From assembly GCA_001281695.1 (NCBI GenBank), contig LJIE01000001.1, positions 626,107-690,106 on the forward strand: a DNA stretch of 64,000 nucleotides. Direction: 5' to 3'. Origin of the DNA: a bacterium 336/3. Its GTDB lineage: Bacteria; Bacteroidota; Bacteroidia; Cytophagales; Thermonemataceae. A model generated the notes under the pieces. That model searched no databases. It was given only the letters and a program-made list of their open reading frames with translations, and was not told the DNA's origin. Below, in pieces: positions 34,624 through 42,445 of the stretch (position 1 is the first letter of the stretch; the number at the start of each line of letters is the position of its first letter). A program made the translations under genes and the position numbers.

Positions 34624-35016
34624 ATGAAACATATATCTACTATATTACTAAGTTTATGGATAACCATAATTAGCCTTTTTCCAAAGACTGATGTTTGTTA
34701 TTTAGTAGATATACCAACATTGGTAGAGCATTACCAAGAGCATCAAAAACAAGATAATCTTTCCTTTTGGCAGTTTATGGTCATGCACTATACAAATTCT
34801 GAGCATAAAAGTCAGAAGCATGAAAAACATAAACACTTACCTTTTCAGCATCATCATGTAGAATGTTGTAGTGTGTTAGCTTTAGAAATTAAAAGCTTAC
34901 ACATTGATAAGTATTATGGTCTGTTTGTAGAAAAAACTATAATATTCCCTAATAAACAAGACCTATATCATTACCAACCCTTAAAAGGAATTTTTCAGCC
35001 CCCTAAATATAGTTAG
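34624..35016 (+). CDS. Small secreted His-rich protein at the head of a metal efflux operon
   Basis: A 130-residue protein with an N-terminal hydrophobic segment (ISTILLSLWITIISLFP) that could be a signal peptide or anchor. The middle part is His-rich, including HYQEHQ, HKSQKHEKHKH and FQHHHVECC, which suggests binding of a transition metal in the periplasm. I have no named family for it, but similar small proteins stand before CusA/CzcA-type pumps in Bacteroidota. It lies 67 bases before the pump gene. A metal sensor, chaperone or sponge are all possible. Confidence 0.6.
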   Translation: MKHISTILLSLWITIISLFPKTDVCYLVDIPTLVEHYQEHQKQDNLSFWQFMVMHYTNSEHKSQKHEKHKHLPFQHHHVECCSVLALEIKSLHIDKYYGLFVEKTIIFPNKQDLYHYQPLKGIFQPPKYS

Positions 35017-35083
35017 TACAATCCTTAATAGAGATTTAGAAACATCTACAATCTCATTCTTTTACTAACTAAAATTCTATTCC

Positions 35084-38000
35084 ATGTTAGATAACATTAT
35101 CGGGTTTTCAATCCGTAATAAAATCGTTGTTGGGGTTGCTGTACTGGCTTTAGTGATTTGGGGGAGCTATTCTCTAACACAAATACCTATTGATGCTGTT
35201 CCTGATATTACCAATAATCAAGTACAAGTAATTACACAATCACCTCAATTTTCAGCTCAAGAAGTTGAGCAGTTTATTACTGCTCCTTTGGAGATGTCTT
35301 TTGCAAATTTGCAAGAGGTAGAAGAAATACGTTCTATTTCCCGATTTGGACTTTCTGTAATTACGATTGTGTTCAAAGAAGAAATGGATATTTATACAGC
35401 TCGCCAGCTTATTACAGAAAAAATAAAATTGGCAGAAAAAGATATACCTAGTTCAATGGGGCAACCTTTTTTAGCACCTATTTCTACGGGACTGGGCGAG
35501 ATATATCAATATGTAATACATCCTAAAAAAGGTTATGAAAACCGATATAACTCACAAGATTTAAGAACGATTCAAGATTGGATTGTAAAAAGGCGTTTGG
35601 CTGGCACTGAGGGTGTTGTAGAGGTTAGTAGTTTTGGTGGAAATGTCAAACAGTATGAAGTTGCAATCCAAACAGAGCAATTGAGAGCATACGAACTAAC
35701 CATTACAGACGTTTTTGAGGCATTGCATCAAAATAATGAAAATACTGGAGGAAGCTATATTGAAAAGCAAGGACAAGCGTATTTTATTAGAACAGAAGGT
35801 TTTGTAAAAACACTTGCTGATATTGAAAATATTGTTATCAAAAATATGTCAAATGGAATGCCTATTCTGATTAAAAATGTGGCTCAAGTTCATTTTGGCA
35901 ATGCAATTCGTTATGGAGCCATGACTCAAGATGGCAAAGGCGAAGTGGTAGGTGGTATTGTGATGATGCTCAAAGGAGCTAATTCTGCTCAAGTGATAGC
36001 AAAAGTAAATGAAAGAATCATACAGATTCAAAAAACTTTGCCTGAAGGTTTGGTGATAGAACCTTTTTTAGATAGAACACACCTTGTAAACAAAGCTATT
36101 TTTACAGTTTCAGAAAATCTTGCTTTGGGTGGGCTAATCGTTGTTTTTGTCCTGATTCTCTTTTTAGGAAACTTGAGAGCTGGTTTTGTAGTAGCAAGTG
36201 TCATCCCTTTAGCTTTGCTTTTTACACTTTCAATGATGAATCTTTTTGGGATTTCAGCAAACCTGATGAGTTTAGGAGCAATAGATTTTGGTTTGGTGGT
36301 AGATGGGGCTGTTATTATTGTAGAAGCAATTTTACATTACTTACATAGTCATCCACCAGACAAATATCATCAAGGGTTCAGTTATGAAATAACGCAACAA
36401 CAAATGAATGATAATGTCTTCTCTGCAACAAAAAAAATTAGACAGTCTGCTGCATTTGGAGAAATTATTATTTTAATGGTTTATTTGCCTATTTTATCAC
36501 TTTCTGGTGTAGAAGGGAAAATGTTTAAGCCAATGGCTCAGGCAGTTAGCTTTGCAATATTGGGAGCATTTATTTTATCTCTTACGTATGTTCCCATGAT
36601 GTCATCTTGGGCTTTGAGTAAAAAAATTAGCCTTAAGCCTAATTTTTCAGACAAAATGATGGTAAAGATAAGCAGATTTTATAAACCTCTTATTATTTGG
36701 GCTTTAAGAAAGAAAGGAATCGTTTTAGGACTTACAGCCATAGGTTTGATTGCTTCTTTTATACTTTTTGCTCGGTTGGGGGGAGAGTTTATCCCTGAAT
36801 TGGATGAAGGGGATTTTGCTATTGAAACTCGGCTCAAAACAGGAACATCTCTTTCCGAAACTATTAGAATATCCACAGAATCAGAAAGAATTCTTCTCAA
36901 ATTTCCTGAAGTAAAAACTGTGGTATCTAAAATAGGCTCTTCAGAGATACCCACAGACCCAATGCCCATTGAAGCCAATGATTTGATGGTAATTTTAAAA
37001 GATAAATCAGAATGGAAAACTGCCGAAACAAAAGAAGAACTTGCTGAAAAAATGAATGATGCTCTTCAGGAAAGCATTATAGGGGTAAGCTTCGATTTTC
37101 AACAACCTATTCAAATGCGATTCAACGAACTCATGACAGGGGTAAAGTCAGATATTGCACTGAAAATCTATGGAGATAATTTAGATATATTGACCAAAAA
37201 AGCAGAGCAAACTAGTCGTTTACTTCATAAAATTAAAGGAATCGTAGATATAAAAGTAGAACAAGTATTGGGATTGCCACAAATGGTAATTCAATATGAT
37301 AGAAATAAAATAGCTCAATATGGCTTGAATATAGCACAATTGAATCAGGTTGTGAGAGCCTCTTTTGCAGGAGAAGTTGCAGGAGTTGTGTTTGAAGGAG
37401 AAAAACGTTTTGATTTGGTTATCAGATTGGCAGAAATACAAAGGAATAACATCGAAAACCTAAAAAATCTTTATATAAAATCTGCCAATGGCACATATAT
37501 TAGATTAGAAGAAGTAGCGAAAATAGGCTATCAGCCTGCTCCTGTACAAGTTTCGAGAGAAAACACCAAAAGAAGAATTGTAATAGGTGCAAATGTGAGA
37601 GGCAGAGATGTAGAAAGTGTGGTAAAAGAGATGCAAAAAATCTTTGAACAGAAAAAAATTAAACTGCCTATTGGTTATTATGTGGAATATGGTGGGCAAT
37701 TTGAAAATTTGGAAAAAGGCAAACAAAGATTGATGATAGCAGTGCCTATTGCATTGGGTTTGATATTTTTATTGTTATATTTCACTTTTCATTCAATCAA
37801 ACAGGCTATTCTTATTTTTACGGCTATTCCACTTTCTGCAATAGGTGGTATTGTAGCCCTTTGGCTAAGAAATATGCCTTTTAGTATTTCGGCAGGAGTT
37901 GGTTTTATTGCTTTGTTTGGAGTAGCAGTTTTAAACGGAATTGTTTTGATAGGCTATTTCAATCAATTACAAAAAGAAGGATATAAAAATGTAAATAGAA

Positions 38001-39415
38001 GAGTTTTAATAGGTGTTTTTGTGAGATTAAGACCTGTATTGATGACTGCTTCTGTAGCTAGTTTAGGTTTTTTGCCAATGGCAATATCTTCTTCGGCTGG
38101 TGCTGAAGTACAAAGACCTCTTGCAACAGTAGTAATTGGAGGACTTTTGTCTGCTACATTCCTGACACTGATAGTTTTACCTATTTTATACATTATCTTT
38201 GAACAAAAACTTACTGTTATGAAAGATTTATCAAAAACAGCCTTGATGCTTATGTGTTTTGTGTTTTCAAGCCAGATAACTTTTGCACAAAAAACAGTTA
38301 CATTGAATCAGGCTTTGGATATTGCAGAAAAGCAGAGTCTGATTTTACAAACAAAAGAATTGGAGATAGCCTATCAAAAAAGCTTAAAACCTACTTTCTT
38401 TAAACCTGCCAAAACTTTATTTGAGTTTCAGTATGGACAAATTAATATACTGACAAAGCGAGATTATTCTTTTCAGGTTACACAAATGTTTTCCCCACCC
38501 AAAGTCTATACCGAACAAAAAAGACTTGCTCAAAACAAGATAAATTATAGTCAGAAAGATTTTGAATGGCAAAAAAAACAGCTCGTTTATGAAATAAAGA
38601 AGCTTTATTATGAAGGACTTGTCTTAAATAGAAAAATGCAACTCCTGAAAAATAAAAAATCTATGTATGAAAAACTTGTGAAATCGGCAAAAGTAAAACA
38701 TGAAACGGGAGAAACGCATTTGTTAGATAAGATTAGTGCAGAAACTTATTTTAAAGAAATTATCCAACAAATTAATGCTTCTGAAATAGACATATTACAA
38801 CATCAATATGCTCTTGCTTTGCTGCTCAATACGCAAGAAATGATTACTTGGGACACTACAGCCTCTTTTAAACTCAATATTTTGGATACTACTAAAATTA
38901 GTAATGAAAATATGTGGGTAAATCTCTGGAAAATGCAAAAAGATATTGCATCTCAAGAAACAAAAGTAGCCAAAGCCAATCGCCAACCCGACTGGAAATT
39001 AGCCTATTATGGTATGTCTATCGAAAATCAATCTTTGGCACAAGTTTATCAGTTAGGTTTTGCTTTGCCACTTTTTAATAAAGGTTATAAAGCTGATATA
39101 CAGGCATCCAAAGTAAAAGAAAGAATAGCAGAAATAGAATATCAGTATCAAAAGCAGGTTTATAATATTGAAGTAAAAACACTTCTTGCTGAAATAGAAA
39201 AGCAAATGTTTATTTTAGGACATTATGAAAAAGATGCTTTATCACAAGCAGAATTGATTTTTCAGAATGTAGGAAAGAGTTATCAGTTAGGAGAAATAGA
39301 CTATACTACTTTCGTGCAAAATAGCTTACAAGCTTGGCAAATTCAAACCAATTATCTTGACGAAGTCAATTTGTATAACCAAGCGATTTTACGTTTAGAA
39401 TTGTTAAAACCTTAA
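35084..39415 (+). CDS. CusA/CzcA-type heavy-metal RND pump fused to TolC-like outer-membrane factor
   Basis: A 1443-residue fusion. Residues 1-1045 form a complete heavy-metal RND transporter: IPIDAVPDITNNQVQ near the start, the proton-relay helix DFGLVVDGAVIIVE (D401, D407, E414), GGEFIPELDEGD and a second membrane half. From about residue 1046 an internal signal-peptide-like stretch (MKDLSKTALMLMCFVF and SSQITFAQ) leads into about 400 residues of OEP/TolC repeats (VTLNQALDIAEK, QLGFALPLFNKGYKADI). The pump expels metal cations such as Cu, Ag, Zn, Co or Cd using the proton gradient; the ion is unknown. Such fusions occur in Bacteroidota. The adaptor gene is at 39934. Confidence 0.9.
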   Translation: MLDNIIGFSIRNKIVVGVAVLALVIWGSYSLTQIPIDAVPDITNNQVQVITQSPQFSAQEVEQFITAPLEMSFANLQEVEEIRSISRFGLSVITIVFKEEMDIYTARQLITEKIKLAEKDIPSSMGQPFLAPISTGLGEIYQYVIHPKKGYENRYNSQDLRTIQDWIVKRRLAGTEGVVEVSSFGGNVKQYEVAIQTEQLRAYELTITDVFEALHQNNENTGGSYIEKQGQAYFIRTEGFVKTLADIENIVIKNMSNGMPILIKNVAQVHFGNAIRYGAMTQDGKGEVVGGIVMMLKGANSAQVIAKVNERIIQIQKTLPEGLVIEPFLDRTHLVNKAIFTVSENLALGGLIVVFVLILFLGNLRAGFVVASVIPLALLFTLSMMNLFGISANLMSLGAIDFGLVVDGAVIIVEAILHYLHSHPPDKYHQGFSYEITQQQMNDNVFSATKKIRQSAAFGEIIILMVYLPILSLSGVEGKMFKPMAQAVSFAILGAFILSLTYVPMMSSWALSKKISLKPNFSDKMMVKISRFYKPLIIWALRKKGIVLGLTAIGLIASFILFARLGGEFIPELDEGDFAIETRLKTGTSLSETIRISTESERILLKFPEVKTVVSKIGSSEIPTDPMPIEANDLMVILKDKSEWKTAETKEELAEKMNDALQESIIGVSFDFQQPIQMRFNELMTGVKSDIALKIYGDNLDILTKKAEQTSRLLHKIKGIVDIKVEQVLGLPQMVIQYDRNKIAQYGLNIAQLNQVVRASFAGEVAGVVFEGEKRFDLVIRLAEIQRNNIENLKNLYIKSANGTYIRLEEVAKIGYQPAPVQVSRENTKRRIVIGANVRGRDVESVVKEMQKIFEQKKIKLPIGYYVEYGGQFENLEKGKQRLMIAVPIALGLIFLLLYFTFHSIKQAILIFTAIPLSAIGGIVALWLRNMPFSISAGVGFIALFGVAVLNGIVLIGYFNQLQKEGYKNVNRRVLIGVFVRLRPVLMTASVASLGFLPMAISSSAGAEVQRPLATVVIGGLLSATFLTLIVLPILYIIFEQKLTVMKDLSKTALMLMCFVFSSQITFAQKTVTLNQALDIAEKQSLILQTKELEIAYQKSLKPTFFKPAKTLFEFQYGQINILTKRDYSFQVTQMFSPPKVYTEQKRLAQNKINYSQKDFEWQKKQLVYEIKKLYYEGLVLNRKMQLLKNKKSMYEKLVKSAKVKHETGETHLLDKISAETYFKEIIQQINASEIDILQHQYALALLLNTQEMITWDTTASFKLNILDTTKISNENMWVNLWKMQKDIASQETKVAKANRQPDWKLAYYGMSIENQSLAQVYQLGFALPLFNKGYKADIQASKVKERIAEIEYQYQKQVYNIEVKTLLAEIEKQMFILGHYEKDALSQAELIFQNVGKSYQLGEIDYTTFVQNSLQAWQIQTNYLDEVNLYNQAILRLELLKP

Positions 39416-39428
39416 AACCTAAAAAATT

Positions 39429-39923
39429 ATGAATGCAGCACATTTTCATTTGGTTGTAAACCATTTACCTATTATAGTACCTATCATAGGGCTTTTGGTG
39501 ATGTTAGGTGGTCTGATACTCAAGTCAGAAGTTATAAAAAGAACAGCTTATGCCATATTTATACTGGGAGCTATTGCTACAGTACCAGCTTTTGTTTCAG
39601 GAGAAGGAGCTGAAGAAGTTTTAGAAAAAATGCAAGATGTAAGCCACAAACTAATCCATGAACACGAAGAAAAAGCAGAAACATTTGCTTTGCTCTCTTA
39701 TGTATTGGGGCTAATAGCTATTGTAGGTTTATGGTCAAACTGGAAAAAGAAAGGTTTTGCCTCTGTAATTAGCTATATTACAGTTGTTTTTAGTTTGGTT
39801 GTATTGTTTTTTGCAAAGCAAACAGGTACTTCAGGTGGAGAAATTAGACATCCTGAAATTAGAACAGAACAGTCTAATAATCAAATAGAAAAGAAAATTG
39901 AAAAAGAAGTAGATGATGATTAA
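39429..39923 (+). CDS. Four-helix membrane protein in the metal efflux operon (DUF2231-like)
   Basis: A 164-residue membrane protein with four hydrophobic segments. It begins MNAAHFHLVVNHLPIIVPIIG; His residues HFHxxxNHLP near the first helix resemble DUF2231-like and related proteins with possible metal or heme contacts. The tail is charged (EVDDD). It lies 13 bases after the pump gene and overlaps the region upstream of the adaptor, so it is part of the operon. Its role is unknown; the His pairs facing the membrane surface suggest metal handling. Confidence 0.65.
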   Translation: MNAAHFHLVVNHLPIIVPIIGLLVMLGGLILKSEVIKRTAYAIFILGAIATVPAFVSGEGAEEVLEKMQDVSHKLIHEHEEKAETFALLSYVLGLIAIVGLWSNWKKKGFASVISYITVVFSLVVLFFAKQTGTSGGEIRHPEIRTEQSNNQIEKKIEKEVDDD

Positions 39924-39933
39924 TTTAAAAATT

Positions 39934-41070
39934 ATGAAAACAAATATATGGATTGTGATGATGGGATTGGGCATATTTTATAGTTGTAAAAATGAACCAG
40001 TTATCTCTAAAGAAAAAAAAATAGATTCTATACCCGTTGTAGAAGTAAATGCCAAACAAATGCAGACAATGGGCATAGAACTTGAAAGCCTACAAGAACA
40101 AACTATGAGCGACTTCGTTTTAGCCAATGGTATCATAGATGTTCCACCAGAAAGTAGAGCTGTGGTAACTGCAAAAATGGAGGGTTTTGTGAAACACTCC
40201 AACTTACTTATTGGAGATTATATTTCTCAAGGACAGGTACTTACAGTTTTAGAAACACCTCGTCTCATTATGCTACAAGAGGATTATTTGACTGCTAAAA
40301 ACCAAATCATTTTTTTACAACAAGAATTTGACAGGCAGACAAAACTTTCTTTAGAAGATGTAGGGGCAAAGAAAAATCTACAAAAGATAGCTTCTGAACT
40401 CCAAATGGCAAAAATAAAATTAGCAAGTTTAGAAAAACAGTTGCAATTTATTGGCTTGAATGCAAATGGCATTGGCATAAATAATATTTCTTCGCAGTTT
40501 TCGGTGGTTTCTCCTATTTCTGGCTATATTAAAAATATCTATATAGCAAAAGGACAAAGTGTATTACCAGAAACAGTTCTTTTTGAAGTTACAAGTAAAG
40601 AACACTTACATGTAGAACTTCAAGTTTTTGAAAAGGATATTTCAAAAATAAAAAAAGGACAAAAGGTTTATTTTCAAAGCCCTAACCTTGGTAGTCAAAC
40701 TTTTGAAGGAGATGTATTTTTGATAGGGCAAAGTTTTGATAGTCAGACAAAAACTGTGAATATTCATGTGCATTTTGAAGAGAAAAATACGCCATTTTTG
40801 CCAAATATGTATATCAATGCCCGAATTGCTGTAGGTGAAAGTAAAGTATTGGCAATTGCTGAAGAAGCTGTGGTTCAAGAAGGTGATGAAAGTTTGATTT
40901 TTTATACAACAGATAAAAAACATTTTTATCCAACTCCTATTAAAATAAAAAACAGAGAGGCAGGACTTGTGGCTTTTGAGTTTATCAAACAAGTTCCACC
41001 ATCAGCTTGGATAGTAAAGAAAGGAGCAAACTTTTTACAAGCTGCTACTGAGCCAGCCGAAGAAGAATAA
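39934..41070 (+). CDS. RND efflux periplasmic adaptor (CusB/CzcB type), lipoprotein
   Basis: About 378 residues from the ATG at 39934, chosen over 39913 because it gives a lipoprotein signal (IWIVMMGLGIFYSC). The membrane-fusion layout is clear: a beta-barrel part (AVVTAKMEGFVKHSNLLIGDYISQGQ, in separate motifs), a lipoyl/coiled-coil hairpin rich in Gln and Leu, then VVSPISGYIKNIYIAKGQSV and the barrel VELQVFEKDISKIKKGQ. It joins the CusA-type pump to the outer-membrane factor, which is here fused to the pump. A strong terminator follows 4 bases after the stop. Confidence 0.87.
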   Translation: MKTNIWIVMMGLGIFYSCKNEPVISKEKKIDSIPVVEVNAKQMQTMGIELESLQEQTMSDFVLANGIIDVPPESRAVVTAKMEGFVKHSNLLIGDYISQGQVLTVLETPRLIMLQEDYLTAKNQIIFLQQEFDRQTKLSLEDVGAKKNLQKIASELQMAKIKLASLEKQLQFIGLNANGIGINNISSQFSVVSPISGYIKNIYIAKGQSVLPETVLFEVTSKEHLHVELQVFEKDISKIKKGQKVYFQSPNLGSQTFEGDVFLIGQSFDSQTKTVNIHVHFEEKNTPFLPNMYINARIAVGESKVLAIAEEAVVQEGDESLIFYTTDKKHFYPTPIKIKNREAGLVAFEFIKQVPPSAWIVKKGANFLQAATEPAEEE

Positions 41071-41073
41071 AGT

Positions 41074-41105
41074 ATAGCCAAGAATGAAGATTCTTGGCTA
41101 TTTTG
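41074..41105. terminator. Terminator of the metal efflux operon
   Basis: Perfect 12-bp arms ATAGCCAAGAAT (41074-41085) and ATTCTTGGCTAT (41090-41101) enclose a 4-base loop, followed by TTTGTTTT. The convergent minus-strand gene ends at 41108, so it may work both ways. Confidence 0.85.
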
Positions 41106-41107
41106 TT

Positions 41108-41719
41108 TTAAAATTCTCCTTTGAAGTTTTGAGTTTTTCCATCAGGGCTTGTTAGTTTCCAATATCTTTCATACTCAATTTCAATTTCTTCAATTTTGTA
41201 TTTACCTTCTTTGTTTGGGATGGTAACAATATATTTGTTTTTATCTTCATCTTTTTCTAAAATAGTGAACTCAGCTTCTTCAATACTTCCTAAACCTCTG
41301 AAAAACATACGAATATCAGTTTGGTTATTCACTTTATTCCAAACATATTTTACAGCAATATAATCTACAACAGGCTTTTTGCTAAAATCTACCCAATAAT
41401 TTCTATTTTGATAGATACGAGTCTTCCCTGAGGCAAATTTGAGTTGAATATCTGTTCCTTTATTGGAAAGTATGGCAGTTTCTTTGGTTGGCAATACAAC
41501 TGAAACTATTTTTTGTTTCAAAGGGTCACCTACAATTTTTAAGGTTTTGGGTTCACCTGAATCATTATCTGTAATGTAACGAGCATCTGTACCCAAAGGT
41601 GTAGGTATCCAAATCAGGCGTTCTCTGATGCCTGTTTTGGGATGAATGTAATAATAATTTTGAGCCACAACAACACTTATTTGTAGAAATAAGATACTTA
41701 ATAACAAGAGTTTTTTCAT
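41108..41719 (-). CDS. Secreted protein of unknown function, paralogue of the next gene
   Basis: About 203 residues from the ATG at 41719, which gives a signal peptide (MKKLLLLSILFLQISVVVAQ). The mature start NYYYIHPKTGIRERL is identical in the gene just upstream at 41739. Other shared blocks are GDPLKQ, KFASGKTRIYQ, YWVDFSKKP, VDYIA and FRGLG. No known domain is recognised. The two genes are a tandem duplication, about 40 percent alike by eye, on the minus strand, convergent with the efflux operon. They are probably exported to the periplasm or the outside. Confidence 0.7.
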   Translation of the reverse strand: MKKLLLLSILFLQISVVVAQNYYYIHPKTGIRERLIWIPTPLGTDARYITDNDSGEPKTLKIVGDPLKQKIVSVVLPTKETAILSNKGTDIQLKFASGKTRIYQNRNYWVDFSKKPVVDYIAVKYVWNKVNNQTDIRMFFRGLGSIEEAEFTILEKDEDKNKYIVTIPNKEGKYKIEEIEIEYERYWKLTSPDGKTQNFKGEF

Positions 41720-41738
41720 GATTTTTTTGTTGAATGTT

Positions 41739-42335
41739 TCAATAGAGTTCATATATAAAAATTTGTTTCTTGCCATTTGGATGTATTAAAATCATATCTT
41801 CTTTTGAAATAATCTGGTAAATACCTTCCATATTAGGTATAACAATCTGATAAGTACCTTCTATTTTATCCTCTGCTAAAATAATACATTTTACCTCCTT
41901 TCTTAATCCCAAACCCCTAAAATATATATCTATATCTTCTTCTTTTTGATAAACTCTATCAAATGCAATATAATCCACAAAGGGTTTGTTGGTTGTATCT
42001 ACCCAACATTGCCTGCTTTTATAAATTCTTTTTTTCCCTGATGCAAACTTGATTTCAATATCATCCCCCTTTTCAGTTAAAATAGCTTTTCCATAATTGG
42101 GTAAAAAAATAGTAGTAGCATATTGTTTTAAAGGATCACCCAAATATTCAATTTTCTTGGCGTCACCAGTTTCATAATCAGTTTTATAAGTAGCATACGT
42201 ACCTATGGGTGTGGGTGTCCAATGAAGCCTTTCTCGAATACCTGTTTTGGGATGAATGTAATAATAGTTTTGAGCAAAAATATTAGTAGTAAAACTAAAC
42301 CAAAAAAACACCCAAATAATACAATGTAGAATCAT
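41739..42335 (-). CDS. Secreted protein of unknown function, tandem paralogue
   Basis: About 198 residues from the ATG at 42335; an ATG at 42368 would add 11 residues. The signal peptide ends near TTNIFAQ and the mature protein begins NYYYIHPKTGIRERL, the same as its neighbour. Shared blocks are PIGTYATYKTD, GDPLKQ, KFASGKKRIY, WVDTTNKPFVDYIAFD and FRGLGL. Differences are spread through the rest, so the duplication is not recent. The two genes are separated by 19 bases and are probably one transcript. Function is unknown. Confidence 0.68.
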   Translation of the reverse strand: MILHCIIWVFFWFSFTTNIFAQNYYYIHPKTGIRERLHWTPTPIGTYATYKTDYETGDAKKIEYLGDPLKQYATTIFLPNYGKAILTEKGDDIEIKFASGKKRIYKSRQCWVDTTNKPFVDYIAFDRVYQKEEDIDIYFRGLGLRKEVKCIILAEDKIEGTYQIVIPNMEGIYQIISKEDMILIHPNGKKQIFIYELY

Positions 42336-42399
42336 AGTAAAGGCAATTTTACTAAAAATAGTAATCAAAAACTATACAAATTTTGATTGCAATCAAAAT

Positions 42400-42430
42400 T
42401 TTGTTTTTGCTTGAAAAAAACTTACATTTG
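42400..42430 (+). promoter_or_regulatory. Bacteroidota-type promoter of the class A penicillin-binding protein gene
   Basis: TTTTG ending at 42403, 19 bp, then TACATTTG at 42423-42430, a consensus match. The start codon at 42446 lies 15 bases after the box, so the leader would be under 12 nt. Confidence 0.55.
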
Positions 42431-42445
42431 CTCAAAAAAAGTACT

